Source: Lineus longissimus (Eukaryota; Nemertea; Pilidiophora; Heteronemertea; Lineidae). Taken from it: DNA of 64,000 bases. This document shows, piece by piece, positions 1 through 10,302 of the stretch. The stretch's first letter is position 1. Each line of letters begins with the position of its first letter. The notes below the pieces were generated by a model. That model worked only from the letters and a program-made list of their open reading frames with translations. It did not search any database and had not been told where the DNA came from. The stretch spans positions 12,529,001 through 12,593,000 of the forward strand of contig NC_088326.1 of NCBI RefSeq assembly GCF_910592395.1, read 5' to 3'. A program made the translations under genes and the position numbers.

Positions 1-36
1 CAATAACGGGTGGGAATGAAATGGCCTGAATTGGTA

Positions 37-170
37 TTGGGTGATATGAATAGAGACTAGGAAAGGCTTTTACTTAAAACTTCACGCAAATTTACACTAG
101 GCATTTCTGTACAAAAATCTGTACAAAATAGAAGTAAAAGCATTTACTAGTGTTTATTCATATCACCCAT
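37..170. mobile_element. MITE, family A (TGATATGAATA termini), copy 1
   Basis: The ends are inverted copies of one another: the left end reads GGGTGATATGAAT and the right end ATTCATATCACCC. Just inside them are CTAGxAAxGCTTTTA on the left and its complement on the right. There is no room for a transposase, so this is a non-autonomous miniature inverted-repeat element. It differs from copies 2 and 3 at several positions, so it is probably older. Confidence 0.75.
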
Positions 171-362
171 TGCCTGTCTCGCTTTATGATCAGGTCACCC
201 TTCTTCCATACAGCATGCAGTTCATTTATGTCCGGTCAGCCTCCCTGGAACCATCCAAGTAATAACTGTTCTTACTCACTGAACACCTGGTCTTCCACTA
301 CGATGGCTTTCAGTGTGCGTCTCGAGCAACATCCACGAGCGTAACGTTAGTGTTGTCGCGAC

Positions 363-487
363 ATGGGGTGATATGAATAAAGACTAGCAAATGCTTTTAT
401 CTAAAACTCCATGTACATTTACATCAGGCCTTTCTGTACAAAATTGAAGTAAAAGCATTTGCTAGTCTTTATTCATATCACCCATTG
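363..487. mobile_element. MITE, family A, copy 2
   Basis: This has the same termini and about the same length as copy 1, which ends about 190 bp to the left. The inner arms (ACTAGCAAATGCTTTTA and its complement) pair exactly, so the element can fold into a hairpin. It carries no coding capacity. Two copies so close together suggest preferred insertion or local duplication. Confidence 0.75.
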
Positions 488-1288
488 ACGTGTGGTTAAG
501 GAATGCACAGAGACATCCAATGATGTGGTACAGTCGTTCTAATGAGCGATCAGGGGGAGTTTACCGGCAGTGAAGGATGGATGAATGCACGACATTAGAT
601 CGGCATGCTTGATTAGGCTTTGAAACTCCAACGGGGGTTAAATCATTTAAGAACAGACTCTAGTCCTTTTTAGTAACATATTTATTGTAATATGGAGAAA
701 ACTTACATGTATCATATTCTTTCCTGACCAAAGGTCATACATGTACATTTACACTTAGCAAAGTGTATTATTACTTGGTAGAACTAAACTCAATTCTCTC
801 CTGGAGTTTCAGTGTAAAAGACACGATGGAGCAGGGCAGTTGTTCATAACAAGTTACGCACTTCAGACTGATGACAAGTTGTTTGTACAACATATCGCAG
901 TCCTGTCGACTGATCTACCTCGATAACAAACCTGTCAGCAGACTGAGTTTTTCAATGCATCTAATATGGCAGCGTTGCTTGCATTTATAGAGGACATGCT
1001 GATGACATCATCACAGTGAAAGACACTATTTTGGACACGCTTTGTCATCATATTAGAAGGTAGTGAAGAGAGCAGTATCAACCAAACGTTATGCACTTGT
1101 GGAACGCCCTGTAGGGAACATCAGAAGGGTCAAGGACATGGTCGACGTCCAAAAAAGGCTACCCGAATGATGTCACTGCATGACCTCTATAACCAGCCGT
1201 AGAGCCAACACTGAATTAGGCTCAGTCTTATATTAGTATAAACCCACACCTCAAACAAAACAAGTCTAAATTTAAATCTAACATTCTG
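488..1288. other. Intergenic, downstream of the CCDC43 homologue
   Basis: I see no gene here. A minus-strand AATAAA lies near 680 and could serve the CCDC43 transcript, which would give a 3' UTR of about 600 nt. The rest has no recognisable repeat or coding signal. Confidence 0.4.
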
Positions 1289-3085
1289 TTATCTTCTCCG
1301 CTCTCCCTTCTGTGTCCTCTGTTTTTCTTTTTCTTTCCTGTCCACTTTTGCCTGCTTTTGTTTTTCTCTGTCTGATTTATCGCGTTCCTTTTTGTGATCG
1401 CTATCTGCCTTCATCTTTTCACGTTTCTCGCGCTGCTCCTGGAAGACCTTGTCGGCGTTTGCATTTTTCATGACTGTCGGGCCGTCGTAGGTCGCCCCCT
1501 TGTAAGTAGCACCATCATCGTCGTCGGTAAGCAGGAGTTAAGGGCTATTACACACAAATTTTGATTACATAATTATGTACCCCCTTTGTGCCCAAGGATG
1601 TACACAGTGGAGGGGGTCAGGTGGGGATAAAAAAACTTCGGCCAGTTTGCATCTGCGCATGATGTGGGGGGGGGGGGGGGCTATCTAGAAAATGAACTCT
1701 GCTTTTTTCGCAATCTGAATTGATCCCCATTGGCGCACACAGTGTATCTATTCTGATTGATAGGCCTGGCGAGGCCCAGGCATTGATGGACACGACCTGA
1801 TCATCAGCAACAAAAAGGATATTCAATGATTTCTTCATCTCCGTCGCAAACAGTTGAATACTGGGCCAATATGGCTTCTTTCTGCGCGTTCTGTTCGGCA
1901 GATATTTCACGCTTTGTGGCGACAGATAGCTTCTGTTTTTCCATAATACTGGCAAGTTTGTCATCGACGGAGACAGTTTCCTCTGCAAAAAGAAAATACA
2001 ATAAATGAGGGAAACTTACACGACTAGGGCCATTTTCATTTGCCCAATAGAACCTCTCTATTAAGGACACCCTTGGGACTGACAAGTGCTGTCCTTAACA
2101 GGGAGGTGTTCTGATTAGAGAAGTCAAAATAAACGAAGAAAACTAATTTGGGACCAAAACCAATTGACTTATAGATAGGGTGTCCTTAATAGATATATCT
2201 TTACCTTCCACGACTGAGGCTTTTTCATCCCACTGTTTCATGATACTATCACAGAATTCACTTGTGCCGTCTTCCTGAAATAAGAAAAGCAATTTTCCAA
2301 TCTCAGTTGTGAAAATGTAGGCCTACTGCGGTCATGCTAATTCCCGACCTACCCCGACTTTTCCCGACTTGCGGAAAATGCTGCCAAAATATAGTGTATT
2401 AATCATCAGAATATTTATATTTGTACTGTTTACATACATATACAGCACGTCTGTTAATTTCAAGACTTTTGAACGATGCTAAGTTGAGCAAAGCTACCCA
2501 ACCGACCGCAATTTTTTTGCAGGTCGGTAATCTTGGTTAGTTGTGGTTGTCGCTTCTTGTAAACTGTACATGCATATGGCCTTGTCTGAACCCAGCATGA
2601 ATTAATTATTGGAGTTGATTAACCCGGCCTACTGTATAAGCCTACCGCCTTTGCCTAGGACTACCACCTAGCCTACGCGGCGAAGCCTACACATTACGAC
2701 CCTTTTTAAGGTGATTGTTTGAAGTACAGTTCACCTGTCCTGTGAGACAATAGTAAGATCGATCACAACTTTCTAGTGAGTAAACGCGATTTCCATTGAT
2801 TTTTATGGGCCGACAGTGACACAGTGCACATGGTGTACACAATACAGTACATTTTGTGTGTACATTCAAGCATTCTGCACGGTCAAAAAAATATCCGCCA
2901 GCTTTCCTTACCAAAACAGAAGGCAGCAGCTCATTTAATGACTCAATCTTTTCATCTTTGGAAGTATCGTCTTCTAAGATACCCTCAATGTATGATACGA
3001 AGACATCTAGATCAATATCTGGGTTAGAATCGACCAATTTTTTCGACAACCAGTCACGAAATGTTTTTGACATGGTCGCTACCAT
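1289..3085 (-). CDS. CCDC43: CCDC43-like coiled-coil protein, four exons
   Basis: Coding exons on the minus strand are 3085-2912, 2274-2205, 1982-1823 and 1526-1289, giving 213 aa against about 220 for vertebrate CCDC43. The N-terminal part is a small helical region (motif TFRDWLSKKL, then YIEGILEDD). The middle contains AILAQYS, close to the AALLAQYA of CCDC43. The last 65 residues are a very basic, Lys/Arg/Glu-rich coiled coil ending in TQKGERRR, the hallmark C-terminus of the family. Introns 1 and 2 are GT-AG. Intron 3 (1822-1527) starts ATATCCTTTTT and ends CTTAC, as in U12 introns, and only this junction keeps the frame. The first ATG (3085) was chosen; a second in-frame ATG follows four codons later. 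The molecular function of the family is poorly known. Confidence 0.9.
1527..1822 (-). other. U12-type AT-AC intron (intron 3 of the CCDC43 homologue)
   Basis: Read on the minus strand, the 296-nt intron begins ATATCCTTTTT, matching the U12 AT-AC donor consensus ATATCCTTT. It ends CCCTTAACTCCTGCTTAC: a TTAAC branch site about 10 nt before a terminal AC. Joining 1823 to 1526 restores a run of five Asp codons followed by GATYKG, parallel to the acidic DDSGAT stretch of CCDC43. Every GT-AG alternative I tried meets a stop or lacks an AG in frame. The intron contains a long G homopolymer on the plus strand near 1664-1680. Confidence 0.85.
2049..2193 (-). mobile_element. MITE, family B (pogo/Tigger-like ends), truncated copy in CCDC43 intron 2
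   Basis: It carries TAGAACCTCTCTATTAAGGACACC at one end and GGTGTCCTTAATAGA-like sequence at the other. It is an inverted-orientation, internally rearranged relative of the full copies at 18.4, 19.5 and 22.0 kb. It fills most of intron 2 and stops about 12 bp before the exon 2 junction, so the element abuts the 5' splice site. Confidence 0.65.
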
Positions 3086-3379
3086 CTTGTTTTTTGAGGC
3101 TTACTGTGATTTACAGAACGAACTGAACCTGAACAAAGTGAAGGCTTACGATAATTTACAAAACGACAACACCTAAAATAGCAGGAATGTCTTAGATATC
3201 AAGTCCAAGTTGTTCCTTTAACCTAAAAGATATGGTCACAGTTGTGAATGAGTGTCCCGATCCAGAATGTCACTATAAAACGTTGCACAAGAGAAAACAA
3301 AGATATCTTTTCAGATCGGAAGTTTATTTTTACCAATGAATATGTCAAAAAAGCGGAATTGCCACCAATACATAGACTA

Positions 3380-3600
3380 GTTCATTATTTGAATTGAATT
3401 GAATTTACATTTACATTTATATACCGCAAAATCCAAATTTTGCTCTAGGCCTAATGCCGTGTTTCAAAATGTCGTCTGAACAGATGGGTTTTTAGCCCGC
3501 ACCTGAAAATAGCAACAGTCCTAGCCTTTTTAATCTCAATGCTGTCTGGCCGTCTGTACAAGGAAGCTCCTGCCACCGTACGTCTCCAGGGAACAAAAAT
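3380..3600. repeat. Putative SINE-like dispersed repeat
   Basis: The sequence ATTTACATTTATATACCGC followed by AAATTTTGCTCTAGGC resembles the widespread animal repeat with core TTTATATAGCGC; a fragment of that type is also seen near 61,008. There is no coding potential. The assignment rests on this short core only. It lies between CCDC43 and GATM. A minus-strand AATAAA at about 3323-3328, just outside it, could serve GATM. Confidence 0.3.
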
Positions 3601-3726
3601 GCGTCCGCACACTAAAAGCCACTCTCCACATACGCGATAGAGAGCGTTTCAAGCCGAATTTCGGCGTCAATGATCTCCAAATCGTTTCTAAGGAGACGCG
3701 GTAGCCAAAAGATATTTGGACGTCTT

Positions 3727-6700
3727 CTAGTTGTAAAATTGGGACGCATTGAAATAAGAGTCCATCACACCGCGCCGTCTGACGTCACAGGTCCAACAGT
3801 GGAATCCTCCTCCAAATGAATTGGCATGCCTGGAAAGAAGATAAAGAGGCAAATATTATTTAAAATAGAAATGTCACATCACTGCTGTCCGGAAATACGC
3901 CTTATCCGAAGCAATGTAGTGTGATTTAGTTTGGTAGACAATCTGACCTAAGAGGGTCCGCCTGAGAACGGCATATAGGCCTACTGAACTCCCAGCGATA
4001 TTGCCTCCGCTACCTCCGCCCATATTAGACGCGCTTAGTAGCAATGTCAATACATTGACGGTCAAGATGGGGAACGGGAGTTAGGACCGTAACCCCCAAA
4101 CGTATTTTTGCCCCTTACCTCGCGGTCAAAAGAATTCAGGCTATACATGTATAAGCTCGACACGCGACACACCTTTTGTCTTTAAACAATAAAAAAGCCC
4201 GCTCCCACCTGGGCCTTAATTTCCTTTGTTCTAACCACAGGATTAGGAGACAAATCTTGATAAAATCGACCCCCACGAAAAAGCCTCATGAGGTCTATAT
4301 AAGCTGTAACCCTCCTTACGAGGGTTTTCGACTTACTTGATGTCGAGCGTGATGCACTTTACTCCTAGCTTCTCAAACATTTTCTGTGTCGGTACTTCCT
4401 CTTTCCCGCATATCACCCTCTTCTCGTCCAACATCAAGGTGTTCATGGAGAGCCACTTGGACGTGAACCACAGAGGATGACCTAGAAATACAAATGGAAT
4501 ACAGTGACAAGCCGAGAAATCTGATAAAGGGGGACCGCAGCCCTGCCACCCATGCTGCCGAGAGGTCCGAAGCGGCGATCTTGGAAACAAGGCGTTTTGG
4601 GGCCTGCACCCCGAAACACTTGCAAATCTAAGTGCCAAGAAGCATTTCTCGGGCATCTGGAGGGCTAAATTTAGGAGTATAGATTTCTTTGCTTCCTGGG
4701 GAGAGGCACCATAAAAAGCTTTGTTCTCCTCCGAACAGCGGGAAGGGGCGCACCTCTTGCGCTTCCACCGAGTGAAAGGGCCCGAGTCAGGATGGCCTGC
4801 AGTGAATTTAACAATACCTTCTGGCATGACCGGCGCGGGTGCCTCGACAATCTTCCATCCCATCTGCTCAAACTTCTCCTGCTGCAGACACGGCCGGATC
4901 GGATTGGTGATGACAAGACCAGGGGATAACATACAGAACGAGGCATCGATATGAAGCGGGTTCGAATCCGCGAATGTCAGACGATGGACGCGGATGCCCT
5001 TTGGCGCGAGATGGCGTTCTAGCCAGTCGATGCCCATGTCATTAGTGACCTAGAAAACAAACAAAGAAACAATAATTCATGGACGCATCTCCATTCATTG
5101 CGATTCTACATAATCATGATATTGTAGGTTTACCAGCATGACCGTCACCGTCCTGACCACCAAGTCTTTCTGCATCTTACCCGACATTAAAGGGGGTATA
5201 GGGGCTGTCGGGGTGATATACAGCATCAATATCAGCTCCGGTCACCAGATCTGAGATCCTGAATTCGATTCCCAGCCTGGGCGGCCAGGTATACACTCAA
5301 GTGATCAGAGAGAGCAACTCTCTTCAACAGCGTCAAGCGATTATACGAACATGAAGTTCAGGATGACCGGCGGGTATTTGGCAGTCAGTCTTTAGCCATG
5401 CGCATTTGCTGAAAGTTATGCAATGTCCAAACATTTAGGGTCACGATGCTTTGACCCGACGGTGCGTAATAGTTATTTGACCCCTAAGATCCTGCTTATA
5501 TAGTCCCCCTTTATATTTCGTCTTGAATAAACCGACCTGACTTTTTTGTGCAAAGATGTCACGTCCCGCTCTCACAAAATCTGCCGCGTCAAAACATGGC
5601 TCGAACTCGGTGGTGAGAAATGTGCCTTTGGCCGCGAGAGCACTGCGCTCTTTCTCGGAGAGTTTGGCATAGTCCTGGAAGGGAAAGGAAGAGTATCAAA
5701 AAACAAACAAACAACAACAACAAAAGAAGCAGTGCATAAACTGACGTGAAGAAACTATCCCGATTCATGATACACCGATAAGTTCTAAAAGAGCGCTAAG
5801 AGGACATTGCTCTCTCTTCATGTTTTGTAGCTGGTTCCCGCCGTGCGCGGTGGAGCCGGTAGGTACCACCATGTTTACCTTGGCAACGGTATGAACACAT
5901 GTGACGTCATTAGACCAGTTGAGAGATTCCCATACAATACGTGAGGGACTGTTCCTCCCCTAAAAGTGTGTGTGTGGCGTAAAATGGTGTAATAAGATGG
6001 TGGCAGGCATGCATTAAGATGAGATTCTCGGTCACTAGGTAACTGTTTCTCCTAAAGTGATTCTTGGATTACCTAAAGGAAGAGATCACCAATGACTTGA
6101 ATTTACCTGGTCATACAATTCGTCCGACATGCTGGCTTTCGGGGCAGTGGTCCACTGGGCACCTCCTCTGAAATATTCCTTCATCAGGGTACGGTAGGCT
6201 TGGTATTCGAAGAACCGGGACCGCCATGACATTGGCGCCTCAATTATCTCATCTCCGACGACCATCAGAAGGTCACGTGGCATCGCTGCATATAAACCTG
6301 AGGAGATAGAAATACTCGATGTCACACTGTGTCACGCTATGTCTCGTTATCTGGTCACGTGACTATGTCACACTTTTTCCTCTTCCTTCTGATCGCTGAG
6401 AGGAACTCGAGTCCTTAAAACGACAAATAATGTTTTTTTCTCGTCATTTATCGTACAGTTGTAACTCAGTGATTTGATCAAGTACATTTGTTACTGATTT
6501 TATCGTTTGAATGGCCTTCGAAAGAGTTCTTAAAATCGAGGTAAAAATAAATAAGATTTGCACGGAAGTTCGAGTCGATTTGAGTCGAATTTTTAAACGA
6601 TAAACACGCGAGTAGATCGCCTTACCTGTTGACTTGAAATCTGGTGTTTCATACGTCTTACTGTAGTCGACAACATCAGGTCGTCTCACCTTCACCCCTT

Positions 6701-8116
6701 CTTGTTCAAGAATATGACAAAATTCGTTAATTTCTTTCTTTGCTTCGTCAATAAATTTCTTGGGGAATGCTTTACCCGCGTTTTCGGTCAAAAATGGCCA
6801 CCATTGCTCGTTCACGGTACCCTAGAACGGAAATGTTATATATTGATTGGTTAAAAGTAACAAAGGTAATCGCATTACCAATGTTTTCACCTTTTGCCAG
6901 TACGCCAGTACCACCTAGGGTCCGGAGAAAACAAGCCATTTTTGAAATAGAGCTTCGTGGTTAAAGACGCCAGACGCCAAAAGGCATTTGGTGATATGAA
7001 TAAACACTAGCAAATGCTTTTATCTAAATCTCCATGTACATTTACACTAGGCTGTTCTGTACAAAACTGAAGTAAAAGCATTTGCTAGTCTTTATTCATA
7101 TCACCCATTGTCTGGCGTCATCAAAACGCAAAGTTAGTTTGTTTTCCCGACCCTAGGTGGTACAGGCGTATCTGGCAAATGGCCTATCTTTGTGTAGTTA
7201 ATACCTTCAATTCCGTAGTAAGATGCGGCACGATGGCGTTCTCCGCCCTCCCGACTATCACCTCCTCTAAGGGGTCCCATTCGTTGCAAGACCAGACCGG
7301 GGATCTCGCCCACGGTTGGACCGGCGCGACATTTTCGTGCCTCGGAACCGAGGCGGCTTCTTGACATTTCGTTGTCGTTGTGGAGATATTCTGAAGAAAA
7401 AGACATACATAGATGTGTGAATCATAACACCTGTGGGCGTCTCCATAATATATTGGTTGCGAGACCATGCAGTTGACTGGCTCAGCTGACACCGTGGAAG
7501 GGCCCATTGCCTGTGGTACCCCCTAGGGTCGGGAAACAAACGACCATCTTTACGACAGACGGCTCGGCATTGTCTTCATCAACATCTATTGTAAAGTAAG
7601 TTTGTTTTCCTTATCACATTCCTGAGGGTTTAAGTACCTTTGGCCAGAACGATGAAAAACACTTTATTGCTTTAGGATTTCAAGTTCCAGTCAAAATGGT
7701 GTTACCATGTTTCGGTTTTCAAAGCGATACGTCGCATCTCTGGTTCCAGAGTTTGAGTTGTTACATAAGCGCCTGTACGGGAGAAATCGAAGCGTACATT
7801 TCAAACGCTGAAACCAGAGTTACACAAAATCGGTTTGAAAGCCCGATCATGGCTCATTGGATGAGTTGGCATCGCCTCGCCACTGTGAGGAAGCTATAAG
7901 TCGGATGAACGGTCTTGTCTGTACAAGGACTTGGTTCAATGTCCGAGGCTGAATTTGCTCGGCGGAGACGCTCGGGCAGGTTGTAGCTGATTCCACAGGG
8001 TGGTGCAGATGGGTAATGAAGTCACTGCCTACACGTGGTTTCACAAAAGGGACAAATTGAAAACTCACCCTTAAATGCCGTGCCAAGTGTCTGCCGATGG
8101 GTGAAATCTTCTTCAT
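3727..8116 (-). CDS. GATM: Glycine amidinotransferase (arginine:glycine amidinotransferase), complete, eight exons
   Basis: The enzyme transfers the amidino group of arginine to glycine, giving guanidinoacetate and ornithine, the first step of creatine synthesis; in vertebrates it is mitochondrial. Exons (minus): 8116-8069, 7390-7205, 6821-6626, 6297-6107, 5674-5537, 5049-4818, 4481-4337, 3829-3727. All junctions are GT-AG, phases agree, and the product is 412 aa (human 423). Family blocks visible are [75 protein letters not shown] and [15 protein letters not shown]. The catalytic trio expected from human Asp254, His303 and Cys407 is present at about Asp236, His286 and Cys390. The short, Arg-rich first exon (starting [16 protein letters not shown]) looks like a mitochondrial presequence, though it is shorter than usual and the start depends on that exon choice. 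The C-terminus differs from the vertebrate one after VRRRG. Confidence 0.95.
4130..4330 (+). repeat. Family C transposon-end repeat in GATM intron 7
   Basis: It shares AAGCCCGCTC-CACCTxGGCCT, TTGTTCTA and CAAATCTTGATAA with the inverted-repeat elements at 34-40 kb and with the monomer of the 44-kb array. This is a single, diverged copy in forward orientation. No partner arm is seen nearby. Confidence 0.55.
6989..7110. mobile_element. MITE, family A, copy 3, in GATM intron 2
   Basis: It has the same ends and hairpin arms as the copies near 100 and 420. It is flanked by GACGCCAGAC on the left and GTCTGGCGTC on the right, which are inverted to each other. So either the true termini extend further or the element sits in an older palindrome. 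It lies wholly inside the intron between GATM exons 2 and 3. Confidence 0.75.
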
Positions 8117-10302
8117 TGTGTGTGGCGGGTTTGGATCAGTCGGGAATGAATGCGAGTTTACACTGCCGCCTAATATGAAAACGACAAAAATATCAAAACA
8201 GTAATTCGTTACCATTTGAATAGTTTTTACTATGTACTCTTTTTCACTTGAACAACTATAGTTCACTTTACTAAATTTCACAGTTGGTGCAATAATAAGT
8301 ACCAAAGGAATCGTTTTTACTAATCAATTTGAAGAATGTACCTTAAATGTTGACTGTACCTGATAGTGCAATCCAGAAAACAGCTCCAAGTCAAAATACC
8401 TTCCAAGTCCAACGACTACGTAAATGTTGTGACGCTGCAACAGTTTGCAATGCAATAGGCCTATCTATTTCTTTCGCGATTTATGCAACATTTATTTCAT
8501 ATTGTATAAGTGCATATTAGACATTACGGCATCCTAACCGCGAGTGCCTGTATAAAAACCACCAGCTGGGAATTCCAATAGACGTACCAATTAATAACCA
8601 ACACAGATGTGGGTACCTCGTGGTTAGTTGGCATCCTGTCACATTCGCGTTGTGGCTGTCGAAGGCCCGACTATATACATTACAATATAGATGAAACCAA
8701 GGGAATAATTACGACAAGTTGACACATGTACAGTGGTTCCGAACGACAGGACGAGGAATGTGTCCTAAGTGTATTGCATGCAACAGATGTGAAATCGCCG
8801 ATTGTGCTGAACGTACCTAGCTGAACGAAATAGGCTTTGATAATAATATAGACGGGTCTGTAATGTATTTACTTTGTAACGCCTGTACGTGCAGCTGTTT
8901 TTCAGGACAGCTGTTTCGAGGATAGCAAAAACTATCTCCAGTGCTTTTTTCAGGGATGACCAGACGTTCACCAGATCGCATGCCCTATGTTCTTTTCGAA
9001 TCGGCCAATCGCTGTGCTTGTGACGCCAGTGGTCATGTGGAAATTGTTTATGCGATGAACTGAGTTGTTTACTTTCGACCTGGCGAATGAAACTCCACCA
9101 TTCGAGGCCAATTTCCGTCCCACTTGTAGTAAACAGGCTGCCCCTCCCCCCGCTGCGCCCCAGCAGCTGCAGGGGACCGCGTGCAGCAGACGGGCGGATC
9201 AAACATTCAGGAAGTCACATTTAGGAGAGTCAATCAGACACTGGCGAATGGATTCCCCAACTTACCGAGATTCAGGCAGGTCTTCCATCTTGCCGAGCTG
9301 GCCTGTCCTTGGAAATCAAACACTCTTGATCACCCTGGCGAATCAATTTCCCAACTTGTCGAGATTCAGGCAGGTCTTCCAACTTGCCGAGATAGTCAGT
9401 CCTTGGAAATCAGACACTCTTGATCCCCTGGCGAATCAATTTCCCAACTTGTCGAGATTCAGGCAGGTCTTCCAACTTGCCGAGATAGTCAGTCCTTGGA
9501 AATCAGACACTCCTGATCCCCTGGCGAATCGATTCTCCAACCTGTCGAGAATCAGGCTGGACCTCCATCTTACTGAGCGATTTAAACGTTAATGGTATCG
9601 TTACTTTGCCAGATAAATAACGATTCGCGATGAGGAATTCGTGAAATTTGCGAAACATCGCAAATATGTGCGGAAAAAAACAAAGAACTATACAAAATAC
9701 TTTATTTTATCTGACGGAAAATCAGATCTTTTGCATCGGGAAACCTATGCACACAATTATTTACATCGTAGAACTTTCAGAAGTTACATCACCAGGCAAG
9801 TGTAGTGATGGCACTGTACTTAAGTATAGTAGCTGCCTGGCTTGGGAGACACTCGTTGCCTCCCCCCCCCCCACACCTATCCAGGAAGGAAATCTGCAAA
9901 GAAATTGCAATCGCGTTGATATGAGTAGTGCATGGCATACAAGGGCATGTCCGGTAATTCGATTGCGAAACTAATCTCTCGGGCGGGGGCCTCCTGCAGT
10001 ATTATTTATTGTCTTACTTATGCTGGACTGGGTCCCTGCTGTCCTTGAGGCAATAATTCATGAGTTCAGGAGCGCGTCCAACGAATAGCACTTTCAAAGC
10101 ACGATATCCCGACAACTCGATGAAAACACAAACTTAAACAAAAATTTAACCCACCAAAAGCAAAACTGACCGGAAATCCGTCAAATAAGGCCCTGTGATT
10201 GGCTCATTCAAAATTACTGCACCGGTGATGCAGAATCTAGTTCTTCTGGTTGGACAGACGACCGATTGTCTCATAAAAACTTCTCCCGGTTAATCGCTGT
10301 GG
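8117..10302. other. Intergenic between GATM and the 482-aa ORF, with repeats
   Basis: No gene is supported. The left part should hold the GATM promoter and 5' UTR, though I see no clear TATA box. A 93-bp tandem repeat (9215-9575) is annotated separately. A C-run lies near 9863, and the region just after it has no coding signal. AT-rich sequence (9600-9760) follows the repeat. Confidence 0.4.
9215..9575 (+). repeat. Tandem repeat, about four units of about 93 bp
   Basis: Units share CTGGCGAATC-ATTTCCCAACTTGTCGAGATTCAGGCAGG (fragment), followed by TCTTCCAACTTGCCGAGATAG and TCCTTGGAAATCAGACACTC. The middle units are nearly identical and the outer ones diverged. 93 is a multiple of three, so one frame stays open through the array (9065-9592) and encodes a repetitive peptide. 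I treat that ORF as a by-product of the repeat. Confidence 0.8.

Noticed and set aside
9065-9592. 175-codon frame encoding a repeated peptide
   Set aside because: It is open because the tandem unit is a multiple of three and stop-free in that frame. There is no signal peptide, domain or flanking gene structure.
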